Source: Terriglobales bacterium
GTDB taxonomy: Bacteria > Acidobacteriota > Terriglobia > Terriglobales > Acidobacteriaceae
DNA length: 42,317 bases
NCBI GenBank assembly: GCA_015655195.1
Contig: JAATFM010000324.1
Location: forward strand, 1 to 42,317
Reading direction: 5' to 3'
This document shows positions 18,178 to 26,563 of the stretch, in pieces. The notes under the pieces were generated by a model. That model did no database searches and was not told the origin of the DNA. It worked only from the letters and a program-made list of their open reading frames with translations. The position numbers and the translations under genes were made by a program. Position 1 is the stretch's first letter. The number at the start of each line of letters is the position of its first letter.

Positions 18178-20412
18178 ATGATGCGTAACTTCCGCCCCCT
18201 CAGCCTGCCTGCACGATTCGCCGCTTTTGCCGTCTTTGCCGCGCTTGGCGCCTCCGCCTTTGCCCAGGGAACGCACCTGTGGACGCAGTCGCGGACCGAG
18301 GAGTTCGAGAAAGGCACGCCCGAGGGCGTTGCCATCGAGAGCAACGGCACGCTGCGCGAAGCTCCGGGCACGAAGGAGCTGCTCACCACTCCTTCGACCT
18401 TCGTCTGGTCAGTCGCCGCAGACAAAAGCGGCACGGCGTTTGTGGCAACCGGCTCACCTGCCTCGGTCCTGCGGCTCAGCAGCGAGCCGGGCGCGAAGCC
18501 CTTTACACTCTTCGAGAGCAAAGACCTCGCCGTACAGGTTGTGAGAATCGGCCCGGATGGCGCGCTCTACGCAGCCCTCATGCCGAGCGGCAAGGTTTAC
18601 AAGCTGAATCCCGCGGCAACGGCAAAGCAGGATGAATCGACGGCAACGGTCGTCTTCGATCTGGCAAAGGCCGATGGAAAAGCGGACGGCAAAAACGATA
18701 CCGCAAAAAATGAAACAAAGTCGCGCTACATCTGGGATCTGACCTTCGACTCGGCAGGCCGGCTCTATGTCGCAACCGGCGGGCCGGGAGCGGTCTGGCG
18801 GGTCGATCCCACCAAGCCCAGCGCAGCTCCGGAGCTTTTCTTTAAGAGCGACGAGGCGCACATCCGCTCGCTTGCATGGGACGCGAAGGGAAATCTGATT
18901 GCCGGCGCGGACGGCACGGGACTCGTCTATCGCATCGATCCGGCGGGCAAGGGCTACGTGCTCTTTGAAGCGCCGCTGCGCGAGATTACCTCCGTCGCCG
19001 TTGGCGCGGACGGCACGATTTACGCGGCCAACGCAGGCGACAAGAACCGCAATCCGCTCCCACCGCTGCCCGTGCAGGGCACTGGCTCGGTAACGATTAC
19101 CTTCGTCCAGCCCGGCTCCGTGCAGGCGGCTAACGCCAGCGCTTCCGTTCCCGAAGGCTCGGAGATTTACGCCATCCGCGAGGGCCAGGCCCCGCGCAAG
19201 CTCTGGGCGGGCAAGGACGAGGTGGTCTATTCCCTGCTCTCGCAGCCGGAGGGCCTGCTGGCGCTGACCGGCAATCGCGGACGCGTCTTTCGCATCCGCG
19301 CCGACGGCAGCTCTGCCGACATTGCGCATCTCGAAGCGCAGCAGGGCCTGACCTTTGCCTCATCCGGCGGCTCGCTGGGCAATTCCGTACTTATCACCAC
19401 CGGCAACACGGGCAAGCTCATCTCCCTCGGCACAGCAGCCAAGCACGAATACGCAAGCGACGTGCTGGACGCGGGCGCTCTGGCGCGCTTTGGCAGAGTC
19501 GAGATCGACCCCGGCGCGGCGAATTATCAGCTTTTCACCCGCACCGGCAACGTGGAACAGCCCGTGCGCGGCTGGAGTGAATGGGCTCCGCTCAAGGATG
19601 GCGCCGTGGCCTCGCCCGCTGGCCGCTACCTGCAATGGAAGGCTGTGCTTGCAAGCGGCGGCGTACTGGGCAGTGTGGGCGTCAACTACCTGCCCGTCAA
19701 TTCAACTCCCGTCATCGACGATCTGGTCGTCGTGCCCGGCGCGCGATGGACTCCGCCAAGCGCCGCCGCCGCCGACAAGACCGTCAGCATCAACTTCCCT
19801 GCCGCGAACCAGGGTGTGACCGTAACCTACGACGGCAGTTCCAGCGGCTCGCTTTCCGCCACCAAGGATCGCACTGCCGCAACGGTGCGCTGGGCCGCAC
19901 ATGACGACAACGGCGACGACCTGAGCTTCGCGATCTACCTGCGCGGAGACGGCGAACACGTCTGGCGGCTGCTCAAGGACGGCATCACCGACAAGGCATA
20001 TAGCTTTGACCAGACGCTCCTGCCCGACGGCGGCTATGAATTGAAGGTCGTGGCATCCGACGCGCCCTCGCACACGCCCGGTGAGGCGCTGACCGGCGAA
20101 AAGATCAGCGAGCGTTTCGAGATTGACACCACGCCGCCCGTCGTGAGCAATCTTGCCGTTAGCGGAGCAAGCTTCCGCTTCGACGCCGAAGACGCAGCCT
20201 CGCCCATCGAAAAGGCCGAGTTCTCGCTCGACGCAGGCCCATGGCAATACATCGAGCCGGTTGGCGGACTTTCGGACGCGAAGCGCGAACACTATGAGGC
20301 GCAGATTCCAGCTTCCGCGCAGCTCAAGCCGGGCGAACATCTGCTAACTGTTCGCGCCTACGACCGACATGACAACATCGGCATGGCAAAGACCGTCTTT
20401 GTCACGAAGTAG
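18178..20412 (+). CDS. Large secreted beta-propeller-like protein
   Basis: This 744-residue exported protein has a signal peptide at its start, ending 'ALGASAFAQ' near residue 30. Residues about 50-420 hold repeated short blade motifs such as 'GTAFVATGSPASVLRL', 'GRLYVATGGPGAVWRVD', 'GNLIAGADGTGLVYRID' and 'GTIYAANAG', the pattern of a beta-propeller (NHL/SMP-30-like). The C-terminal third looks like Ig or fibronectin-type strands ('TTPPVVSNLAVSGASFRFD'). No catalytic residues are recognised. Either ATG (18178 or 18181) is possible. It stands alone, followed by a family-B repeat. Confidence 0.75.
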   Translation: MMRNFRPLSLPARFAAFAVFAALGASAFAQGTHLWTQSRTEEFEKGTPEGVAIESNGTLREAPGTKELLTTPSTFVWSVAADKSGTAFVATGSPASVLRLSSEPGAKPFTLFESKDLAVQVVRIGPDGALYAALMPSGKVYKLNPAATAKQDESTATVVFDLAKADGKADGKNDTAKNETKSRYIWDLTFDSAGRLYVATGGPGAVWRVDPTKPSAAPELFFKSDEAHIRSLAWDAKGNLIAGADGTGLVYRIDPAGKGYVLFEAPLREITSVAVGADGTIYAANAGDKNRNPLPPLPVQGTGSVTITFVQPGSVQAANASASVPEGSEIYAIREGQAPRKLWAGKDEVVYSLLSQPEGLLALTGNRGRVFRIRADGSSADIAHLEAQQGLTFASSGGSLGNSVLITTGNTGKLISLGTAAKHEYASDVLDAGALARFGRVEIDPGAANYQLFTRTGNVEQPVRGWSEWAPLKDGAVASPAGRYLQWKAVLASGGVLGSVGVNYLPVNSTPVIDDLVVVPGARWTPPSAAAADKTVSINFPAANQGVTVTYDGSSSGSLSATKDRTAATVRWAAHDDNGDDLSFAIYLRGDGEHVWRLLKDGITDKAYSFDQTLLPDGGYELKVVASDAPSHTPGEALTGEKISERFEIDTTPPVVSNLAVSGASFRFDAEDAASPIEKAEFSLDAGPWQYIEPVGGLSDAKREHYEAQIPASAQLKPGEHLLTVRAYDRHDNIGMAKTVFVTK

Positions 20413-20455
20413 CCCGGCTGGAATTTTTGCATTTGCTTGGCAACAGGGCATAACT

Positions 20456-20541
20456 GGTAGGTCGGGGATTTATCCCCGACAATTGTGCGCAAAAGATGAA
20501 AAGGGGCTTTAGCCCCTGAGGTATGCACTTTCCAAGCTGCA
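20456..20541. repeat. Paired-hairpin repeat family B, copy 1
   Basis: Two perfect stems lie side by side: gtcgggg/ccccgac (20461-20480) and aggggct/agcccct (20502-20517). The second is followed by gaggtatgc and, a little later, aagctgca. The same order and sequence recur at 26433-26515. The element ends 20 bases before the LolC/E-like start, so it would lie in that gene's 5' leader if transcribed from upstream. Confidence 0.85.
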
Positions 20542-20561
20542 CCACACCAAAAGCAGGCTCC

Positions 20562-21839
20562 ATGCGTTTTGAACTCTTCATAGCCGCGCGTTATCTCAAG
20601 GCCAAACGGCGTCAGGCCGTGGTGGGCGTGGTGACGGCCATCTCCGTGGCCGGGGTGGCCGCCGGAGTGGCCGCGCTCATCATTGCACTGGCAATCACAA
20701 ACGGCATGAAGCGCGAGCTTGAAGACCGCCTGGTCGATACCAGCGCGCACGTGCAGCTCATGCGCGTGGAAGGCGACGGCATCCGCGGCTGGCAGCCGCT
20801 GCTTGAAAAGCTGCGCGCCCTGCCGCATGTAAAGGCCGCAGCCGGCGAGCTAAACGAACAGGTGATGGTAGCGCATGGCGCGCGGGCAGGCTTTGCGCTT
20901 GTAGTTGGCATTGTGCCGAAGGACGAGCGTACCGTTAACAATCTGCTTGCCAACGCCACACCCGGTGCGGAAGCTGCGCTGGAGCCTGTTGCGGCACCGA
21001 CCGGCACACCCGCCGCAACACCGAGCGAAAACTCAGACGCAAATCAGCCTCTGCCGCCCATCGTGCTCGGCAAAGACCTCGCCGATTCCATCGGCGCAAC
21101 CGTCGGAGACTCAGTCCTTCTCGTCAGCCCGCAGGGCGAGCTTACTCCAATGGGAATTGTGCCGAAGTACGTCCGCTTCCGCCTAGCGGGAACCTACCAC
21201 ACCGGCTTTTACCAGTACGACTCAGCCTGGGGCTACGTGCGAATGGCCGACGCGCAGCAACTCTACGACGAGCCGGACCTGGTCTCCGTCATCAGCTTCA
21301 AGCTCGACGACCTGAACCGCGCCGCCGAGGTAGGCAACGCCATCGAACAGGCCGCAGGCAAGGGCTTTATGACGACAAACTGGATGGAGCAGAACCGTGA
21401 GCTATTCCGGGCGCTCCGTCTGGAGCAATACGTCACCTTCATCGTCATCGCGCTTATCGTCATCGTTGCCGCGCTCAACATTCTCATTGCGCTCACCATG
21501 ATGGTGATGGAGAAGACGCGCGACATTGCCGTGCTGATGAGCTTCGGCGTGGAACCCGGTCAGGTGCGGCGAATCTTTCTCCTCCAGGGGCTGCTGATCT
21601 CCGTCCTCGGAACGGCAATCGGCCTTGTGCTCGGCTACGCGATTTCCTGGGCCGGGGCGCAATATCCAATTCACCTCTCGGCGGAGGTCTACGCCATCGA
21701 CCGGCTACCCTTTGCGCCGCGCCCGCTGGATGGGCTGCTGGTCGCCGCCGTTGCGATAGGGATTTCCCTGCTGGCCACGCTTTACCCCTCGCAGACCGCA
21801 GCGCGAATCCTGCCTGCCGAAGCGCTGCGGTACGAATAA
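20562..21839 (+). CDS. LolC/LolE-type ABC transporter permease
   Basis: This 425-residue inner-membrane permease belongs to the FtsX/LolCE (MacB-core) family. An N-terminal helix (about 20-45) is followed by 'NGMKRELEDRLVDTSAHVQLMR', a large periplasmic domain, and three C-terminal helices ('TFIVIALIVIVAALNILIALTMMV', 'LLQGLLISVLGTAIGLVLGYAI', 'LLVAAVAIGISLLATLYPSQTA'). The signature 'MEKTRDIAVLMSFGV' precedes the third helix. In Gram-negative bacteria LolCDE releases lipoproteins for transport to the outer membrane. No ATPase (lolD) gene is next to it, so LolC/E identity is likely but not proven. ATG 20562 fits better than 20523, which lies inside repeat B. Confidence 0.85.
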   Translation: MRFELFIAARYLKAKRRQAVVGVVTAISVAGVAAGVAALIIALAITNGMKRELEDRLVDTSAHVQLMRVEGDGIRGWQPLLEKLRALPHVKAAAGELNEQVMVAHGARAGFALVVGIVPKDERTVNNLLANATPGAEAALEPVAAPTGTPAATPSENSDANQPLPPIVLGKDLADSIGATVGDSVLLVSPQGELTPMGIVPKYVRFRLAGTYHTGFYQYDSAWGYVRMADAQQLYDEPDLVSVISFKLDDLNRAAEVGNAIEQAAGKGFMTTNWMEQNRELFRALRLEQYVTFIVIALIVIVAALNILIALTMMVMEKTRDIAVLMSFGVEPGQVRRIFLLQGLLISVLGTAIGLVLGYAISWAGAQYPIHLSAEVYAIDRLPFAPRPLDGLLVAAVAIGISLLATLYPSQTAARILPAEALRYE

Positions 21840-21888
21840 CTTCTTTTCCAGCAGCATATTGCAGCAGTTCGCAGGCTCCCACATGGCT

Positions 21889-21912
21889 TTGTGACACATT
21901 TTGTGCCACAAT
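21889..21912. promoter_or_regulatory. Two tandem TGTG-N-CACA palindromes, candidate toxin-antitoxin operator
   Basis: TGTGACACA (21890-21898) and TGTGCCACA (21902-21910) are palindromic nonamers set 12 bases apart. They lie in direct repeats ttgtgacacatt and ttgtgccacaat and end 8 bases before the antitoxin ATG. This position and symmetry suit autoregulation by the antitoxin. The CACAAT within the second copy could double as a -10 element. Confidence 0.5.
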
Positions 21913-21918
21913 TTACCC

Positions 21919-22194
21919 ATGCAGAGCGTGAACCTTCGCCAGTTGCGGGATACGAAACAGCTCAAAGCCTGGCTTGCCGCCGGTGAGACCGTCGAGTTGC
22001 GCGAGCGGAACCGCGTTCTGGGGCGCATCGAGCCGAAGCCTCCTATGCCCGCACAGCCCACACCCGAACAGCTCGAAAAGCGCAGAAATGTCGAATGGCC
22101 GGACTTCGAAGCCCGGTTGAAAGCCCGCTTCGGAGATCGCGTCATTCCGGCTGTAGATATGCTCATTGAAGAACGGGAGAATAGCCGCTATTGA
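21919..22194 (+). CDS. Phd/VapB-like antitoxin
   Basis: This 91-residue protein begins 'MQSVNLRQLRDTKQLKAWL' and continues 'AGETVELRERNRVLGRIEP', the pattern of Phd/YefM-type DNA-binding antitoxins. The C-terminal part (residues 50-91) is charged and probably wraps the toxin. It should repress its own operon and block the PIN nuclease encoded next. Chosen start ATG 21919; a TTG at 21901 lies within the operator-like repeats and is less likely. The gene overlaps the toxin start as TTGA. Confidence 0.82.
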   Translation: MQSVNLRQLRDTKQLKAWLAAGETVELRERNRVLGRIEPKPPMPAQPTPEQLEKRRNVEWPDFEARLKARFGDRVIPAVDMLIEERENSRY

Positions 22195-22619
22195 GCATCT
22201 ATGTCGACTCCAGCTTTCTAGTAGCCCCGTACATTCGCGATGCGCACTCCCACGAAGTAGTTCGCCGTATGGCGCAGCAACCGCTTGTTTGGATTACACC
22301 GCTGAATCGAGCGGAAACGGCACACGCAATTCAATCCTATGTCTTCCGCAAGGCAATCTCAGCCGCTGACGCACAGGGAGCCTGGAACGACTTCGAGCGT
22401 GATTGCGCCGCTGGCCACTGGGTCGAGCTGGCCCTCCCGGAGACGGTCTGGGAGCGTAGCATCGATCTTGCCCGGAAGTTCGGTCCGGCGCTTGGCGTGC
22501 GGACGCTGGATTCGCTCCATGTGGCCTGTGCCGTGGAACTGGGCGCAACCCGCTTTTGGACCTTCGACGAGCGGCAGGAGCGGCTGGCGATTGCCGCGGG
22601 ACTGAACACAAATCCCTAA
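22191..22619 (+). CDS. PIN-domain toxin (VapC-like)
   Basis: This 142-residue PIN-domain ribonuclease is predicted to cleave RNA when not bound by the antitoxin. The four acidic active-site residues are all present: Asp6 in 'IYVDSSFLV', Glu42 in 'NRAETAHAI', Asp107 in 'RTLDSLHVA' and Asp126 in 'TFDERQ'. Length is typical. The start is TTG 22191, overlapping the antitoxin stop, which fits tight coupling. No frameshift is seen, so the module looks functional. Confidence 0.88.
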   Translation: MSIYVDSSFLVAPYIRDAHSHEVVRRMAQQPLVWITPLNRAETAHAIQSYVFRKAISAADAQGAWNDFERDCAAGHWVELALPETVWERSIDLARKFGPALGVRTLDSLHVACAVELGATRFWTFDERQERLAIAAGLNTNP

Positions 22620-22645
22620 AATAGCCTCAAATAATAAGGCCGCGC

Positions 22646-22849
22646 CTACTGCGGCGTGATTACGCCGCCCAGCGCATGGCGGCGGGGCAGCACGATGCCG
22701 CGGTGGTCGATCTCATGCTTTGCAGCAGAGGTTAGCTGAAAAGCCGGATCAGCAACTCGTTCGACTAAAGCTCCGCCGCAAGCTGGGCACCAGTCGGCGA
22801 CGATCTCTTCCCCCAGCACGGCATGACATTGCGTGCAAACCCGTTCCAT
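22646..22849 (-). CDS. Small zinc-ribbon protein
   Basis: This 67-residue protein has two CxxC pairs in its first 25 residues ('CTQCHAVL' and 'CPACGGAL'), a zinc ribbon. The rest holds 'FQLTSAAKHEIDHRGIVLPRR', which is not recognised. A GGAAG site lies about 4 bases before the ATG at 22849, which supports a real gene. It sits 33 bases downstream of the TPR gene on the same strand and may be its operon partner. Confidence 0.65.
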   Translation of the reverse strand: MERVCTQCHAVLGEEIVADWCPACGGALVERVADPAFQLTSAAKHEIDHRGIVLPRRHALGGVITPQ

Positions 22850-22882
22850 AACTTCCAGCTTATCGCCTTCCCACGGCCCGTA

Positions 22883-23593
22883 TCACTGCGGCCCGGCGGC
22901 CGGCTTCGCCTGCGCATTGGCAATCTGCGGATCGCTGAGCAGCTTGCGCGCCTCTTTGGCATGCTTGTTGTCGGGGTCGTAGTCGAGCAGCTTCTCGTAA
23001 TTCGCCTTTGCGGCGGCAAAATCGCCCGTATGCCGCTCGGCCTCGGCCAGGCCCCAGTAGACATCGGGATTTTCCGGCGCCAGCACCATCGCCGATTGAT
23101 AGCGCGAGAGCGCAGCCCGCCAGTTCTTTGTGCTCAGGTAATACTCGCCGACGCTCAGATCCTCCTTGGCCGTCTCCTGATGCTCCGCCGGCGTGGGTTT
23201 GGCGCCGTGCCTGTGGTGGTCCGTTGTCGTCTCATCCGGCGGAGGCATCAGGCTTCCCATACCGGAGAGGCTGCTCGAACTCGACGAGCTTCCGCCAGCC
23301 ACATTCCCGCCCCCCGCATCGTCCGGCGAGCGGACTGGGTCGCTCTCCGACGCGGGCAACGCGGGAGCAGGACCGGCCTCGTCCGGCACAGGAATGATGC
23401 CGTTGTTCGCAGTCACAGGCACGCTGGAGGTATCTTCCGGAAAGGGATTGGCCGCGTCGGACTTCGGCTGCGCCGGCGCGGGCTGCTGAACAGGTTTCTG
23501 GGCCGGCTGCTGAGCAAGAATTCCCCGCCCCGCAGCGATCAGGCACACTGCAAAAGCCGCCGCCGTTACCCTCCCTGTACCTTTTCCCATCAT
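22883..23593 (-). CDS. Secreted TPR protein with low-complexity spacer
   Basis: The product of about 236 residues starts with a signal-peptide-like segment ('VTAAAFAVCLIAAGRGILAQ'). A long disordered stretch rich in Pro, Ala, Gln and Ser follows ('QQPAQKPVQQPAPAQ', a run of seven Ser, and a His-rich 'DHHRHGAKP'). The C-terminus has about two TPR units ('VGEYYLSTKNWRAALSRYQSAM' and 'GLAEAERHTGDFAAAKANYEKLL'). No enzyme motif is present; a scaffold role is likely. The start could be the ATG ending at 23593 or the one ending at 23590; a TTG at 23605 is possible. It is divergent from the SET-domain gene. Confidence 0.78.
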   Translation of the reverse strand: MMGKGTGRVTAAAFAVCLIAAGRGILAQQPAQKPVQQPAPAQPKSDAANPFPEDTSSVPVTANNGIIPVPDEAGPAPALPASESDPVRSPDDAGGGNVAGGSSSSSSSLSGMGSLMPPPDETTTDHHRHGAKPTPAEHQETAKEDLSVGEYYLSTKNWRAALSRYQSAMVLAPENPDVYWGLAEAERHTGDFAAAKANYEKLLDYDPDNKHAKEARKLLSDPQIANAQAKPAAGPQ

Positions 23594-23697
23594 TGTGCCG
23601 CGCAAACTCCTTCATAAGCGGGGATTCAGTGCTACGATGCCATCGAGACGGTTTCCCCAACCGCACATACTACTCAAGGAAAGCATCGCACATTCCC

Positions 23698-24153
23698 ATG
23701 GCACTCATCATCCGCTCTTCCGCCATCCACGCCGCCGGATGCTACACCACGACGCACATTACCAAGGGCCGCCGCATCGCCGAATACACCGGGCCGCGCA
23801 TCTCAAAGGACGAGGCCGACGAAATGTACCAGGACGCGCCGCTCACCTACCTGTTTGGACTCGGCAAGGGAGATGTCGTCATCGACGGCCACTGCGCGGC
23901 AATGTTCATCAATCATAGCTGCGACCCGAATTGCGAGACCGAGGTGGAACGCGGCCGCGTCTGGGTCAAAGCCATCAAAACCATCCCCGCCGGCTCGGAG
24001 ATTACCTACGATTACCACCTCTACGACGGCGGCGAGGATGAGGCTCTCTGCAACTGCGGCGCAAAGCAGTGCCGCGGCACAATGTACTCGACCACCGAGG
24101 TAAGAAAGCGCAAGGCAGAGGCGAAGAAAGCCGCAGAGAAGAAGAAACGCTAG
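23698..24153 (+). CDS. SET-domain protein-lysine methyltransferase
   Basis: This 151-residue protein is a compact SET domain. 'AEYTGPRISKDEAD' comes first, then 'FINHSCDPN' (residues 70-78, the SAM-binding knot), 'AGSEITYDYHLYD' with the catalytic-tyrosine region, and a post-SET zinc motif CNCGAKQC (Cys118, 120, 125, with Cys76 or Cys79 as partner). SET enzymes move a methyl group from S-adenosylmethionine to protein lysines. All expected motifs are intact. The C-terminus is a basic tail ('RKRKAEAKKAAEKKKR'). ATG 23698 starts right at the domain, although the AAGGA site is 20 bases away. Bacterial substrates are mostly unknown; dnaX lies 171 bp downstream. Confidence 0.9.
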   Translation: MALIIRSSAIHAAGCYTTTHITKGRRIAEYTGPRISKDEADEMYQDAPLTYLFGLGKGDVVIDGHCAAMFINHSCDPNCETEVERGRVWVKAIKTIPAGSEITYDYHLYDGGEDEALCNCGAKQCRGTMYSTTEVRKRKAEAKKAAEKKKR

Positions 24154-24324
24154 GCACGAGGCACGAAGGACGAAAAAGCAGCCGCAGATTCTTCGACTCC
24201 GCTTTGCTACACTCAGCGATTGTCTGTCCTCTGTGTAAGTTTTCCGCAGCAGCATCGGTCAGGTCCAACCGGATACAATCCCATGAGAGAGGTCGCGATT
24301 TTTGCGGCAATGGGAGCACGCGCG

Positions 24325-26355
24325 ATGGCGTATCAGGTTCTGGCCAGAAAGTACCGTCCGCAGCGGTTTGCCGACGTGGCGGGCCAGGATCATGTAACGC
24401 GAACGCTGCTCAACGCCTTGGCGCAGGAGCGTATTGCGCACGGCTACATCTTCTCCGGCCACCGCGGCATTGGAAAAACAACCATCGCCCGCATTCTGGC
24501 CGCCGCACTCAACTGTCGCGAGGCAATCGGCAGCGAAAAACGCCCCACGCCGGAGCCCTGCGGCACCTGCGATTCCTGCATTGAAGTCCGCCAGGGCAAC
24601 GCAGTCGATGTCATCGAAATCGACGCGGCCACCAACCGCGGCATCGACGAGATTCGCGAGCTGCGCGATGCGGCGCGCTACTCCCCGGCGCGCGACCGGT
24701 ACAAAATCTATATTCTCGACGAAGCGCACCAGATCACCGATGCGGCCTTCAACGCGCTGCTCAAAACGCTCGAAGAGCCGCCGTCGCATGTGGTCTTTAT
24801 GATGGCGACGACGGAGCCTGAAAACATTCCGCAGACCATCCGCTCGCGCTGCCAGCACTTCAGCTTCCACGCCGTTAAATTCGACGACATTCTCACGCAG
24901 CTCAAGACCGTGGCCGCAGCCGAGCAGGTGGAATCCGAAGAAGCCGCCCTGGCTCTGCTGGCCGAAGCCGGCGACGGCTCGATGCGCGACGCGCTCTCCA
25001 TCATGGATCAGGCCATCGCCTCCGCGCCGCTTGAAAACGGCCGTCCCGTGCTGGCTGCCGGGCAGATACGCGACCTGATGGGCTCGGTGCCGAATGCGGT
25101 CTTTGAGCGGCTGCTCGAAGCCGTGGCACAGGGGCAATCCGCCGAGTTGATGGAGCAGCTTCACGTGCTGCTCAACGCCGGCCACAGCCCGCTCTCGCTC
25201 TCGCGCCAGCTTGTGCGCTACCTTCGCAACGCGCTCATGGCAAAGCTCGGCGGCGAGCAGACCGAGTTGCTGCAAATCTCCGCCGACGAGCGTGCCCGCA
25301 TGGCGCGAACGGCGATGCTTTTTACCGAAGAAGAGATTACGCGCAACCTTCAAATCGTGCTCCGCACCTTCGACGATCTGAACTTTCGGCAGGAGCAGCG
25401 TTTTCATCTGGAGCTTGGTCTCCTGAAGCTCGTCCACGCACAGCGGCTACTGCCGCTCGAAGAGTTTCTCAGCGCAGCGGCTGCCGCGCCGGGTTCCGCT
25501 TCGGGTTCGGCCCCGACGCGAAGCGCAACGCCTCCAGCGAGGCCCGCGTCGAGTTTAGCTCCCAGTTCGGCTTCCTCCGTTTCGGCTTCTTCTGCTTCTG
25601 TTTCTGTTTCTTCCGTAGCACGACAGGCTCCGCCTGCATCAGCACCGCTCTCGCCCTTCGGCAGCGTCGGCGGCTCGTGGAACACGACACCGAGTTCGTC
25701 GCCTGCCGGCGGCCCTTCAATCAAACAAAGCGCCGCGCCTGTTGCCTCACCAATTTCCACTCTGGCACAGGCGCCGACAATGGCACCAGTTGCCGCCGCA
25801 AAGGAGCCAGTCTCTGAACCAGCCCGCTCGTCGATGCCGTTTCTCGTCGGCGCAGCCGTGCCGGTCGAAGAAGTGGAAGAATCCCCTGCCCCGGCTCCGA
25901 CGCCTGCCCCGATAACACGCGAGCTTCCCACAGCCGCGCCGCCCGAAGCTCCCAGCCCGGCAGATACACCGAACCTCGACGTTCTCCGCGCCGGCATCGT
26001 TCAGGCACTCGCACAGGGCGGGCACGATTCGGCCTCGCAGCTTCTCGCGGGCGGCGGCTGGTCGCTCGACGGCGGCAATCTCCGCATCGAGATTCCCGGC
26101 CTGGGCAAAAAAATGATTGCGCTCACCGTCAACGCCGCCGCCGAGAAGATTCTCCGCGCCGAGTTGCAGCGGCTCAACGGACCGGCGCGCTTCCTCGTCG
26201 TGCCCGGCGAGGGCGTTGCAGCGGGAGCCGCAGTTGCCGCCGTGCCTCTGGCTGGCAGTGTGCAGGAAGAGGCGCTTAAACACCCGCTCGTGCAGCGGGC
26301 CAAAGAGATTTTCAACGCCGAGATCCGCAGCGTCGTTGATTTGCGGGCAAAGTAG
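24325..26355 (+). CDS. dnaX: DNA polymerase III subunit gamma/tau
   Basis: DnaX is the AAA+ motor of the clamp loader. This 676-residue protein starts 'MAYQVLARKYRP', the invariant N-terminus, at ATG 24325 with GGGAG 8 bases upstream. Walker A is 'GHRGIGKTT' (45-53), zinc ligands are Cys64, 79, 82 and 85, and Walker B is 'ILDEAH' (130-135). The sensor-1 region is 'VVFMMATTEPENIPQTIRSRCQ', and domain III follows. Residues about 385-570 form a Ser/Ala/Pro-rich linker ('SSASSVSASSASVSVSS'). The C-terminal tau-like part ends 'VQRAKEIFNAEIRSVVDLRAK'. A TACAAT box at 24274-24279 could be its -10. It heads the usual dnaX-ybaB-recR set. Confidence 0.95.
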   Translation: MAYQVLARKYRPQRFADVAGQDHVTRTLLNALAQERIAHGYIFSGHRGIGKTTIARILAAALNCREAIGSEKRPTPEPCGTCDSCIEVRQGNAVDVIEIDAATNRGIDEIRELRDAARYSPARDRYKIYILDEAHQITDAAFNALLKTLEEPPSHVVFMMATTEPENIPQTIRSRCQHFSFHAVKFDDILTQLKTVAAAEQVESEEAALALLAEAGDGSMRDALSIMDQAIASAPLENGRPVLAAGQIRDLMGSVPNAVFERLLEAVAQGQSAELMEQLHVLLNAGHSPLSLSRQLVRYLRNALMAKLGGEQTELLQISADERARMARTAMLFTEEEITRNLQIVLRTFDDLNFRQEQRFHLELGLLKLVHAQRLLPLEEFLSAAAAAPGSASGSAPTRSATPPARPASSLAPSSASSVSASSASVSVSSVARQAPPASAPLSPFGSVGGSWNTTPSSSPAGGPSIKQSAAPVASPISTLAQAPTMAPVAAAKEPVSEPARSSMPFLVGAAVPVEEVEESPAPAPTPAPITRELPTAAPPEAPSPADTPNLDVLRAGIVQALAQGGHDSASQLLAGGGWSLDGGNLRIEIPGLGKKMIALTVNAAAEKILRAELQRLNGPARFLVVPGEGVAAGAAVAAVPLAGSVQEEALKHPLVQRAKEIFNAEIRSVVDLRAK

Positions 26356-26378
26356 TTGCAAGCGAAGTGAACCGGCAA

Positions 26379-26409
26379 GCCATAATTGCACGCGAAGCGC
26401 AATTATGGC
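26379..26409. terminator. Inverted repeat after dnaX
   Basis: The arms gccataattgc (26379-26389) and gcaattatggc (26399-26409) are perfect 11-base inverted copies around a 9-base loop, 23 bases after the dnaX stop. No T-run follows, so it may attenuate or protect the transcript rather than terminate it by the intrinsic route. Confidence 0.4.
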
Positions 26410-26432
26410 GGATGCACAGAGGCGGATTGTTG

Positions 26433-26515
26433 GGTAGGCCGGGGATTTCCGGCAACAGCACGCAAAGATAGTCGAGGGGCTTCGGCCCCTGAGGTATGCG
26501 TTTTTTGAAGCTGCA
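26433..26515. repeat. Paired-hairpin repeat family B, copy 2
   Basis: This copy matches the one at 20456-20541 in order. It has ggtaggccggggattt with a shortened first stem, an A-rich middle, then aggggc-ttcg-gcccct (26475-26490) with a UUCG-type tetraloop, gaggtatgcg, and aagctgca. It lies 48 bases before ybaB. The second stem is the best conserved part in both copies. Confidence 0.82.
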
Positions 26516-26563
26516 ACGCTGCACATAATCCGGCAAAACACCGCAGCTTCAGGAGTACAAACC

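Noticed and set aside
20523-20561. An earlier start (ATG 20523) for the LolC/E-like gene
   Set aside because: It uses the atg inside repeat B and adds 13 residues unlike any LolC/E N-terminus; ATG 20562 begins with the usual cytoplasmic 'RFELFIAARYL'.
26107-26113. A run of seven A in dnaX, a possible slippage site for making a short gamma form
   Set aside because: It lies close to the C-terminal end, so a shift there would not give a gamma-sized product, and no stem or ribosome-site stimulator is obvious.
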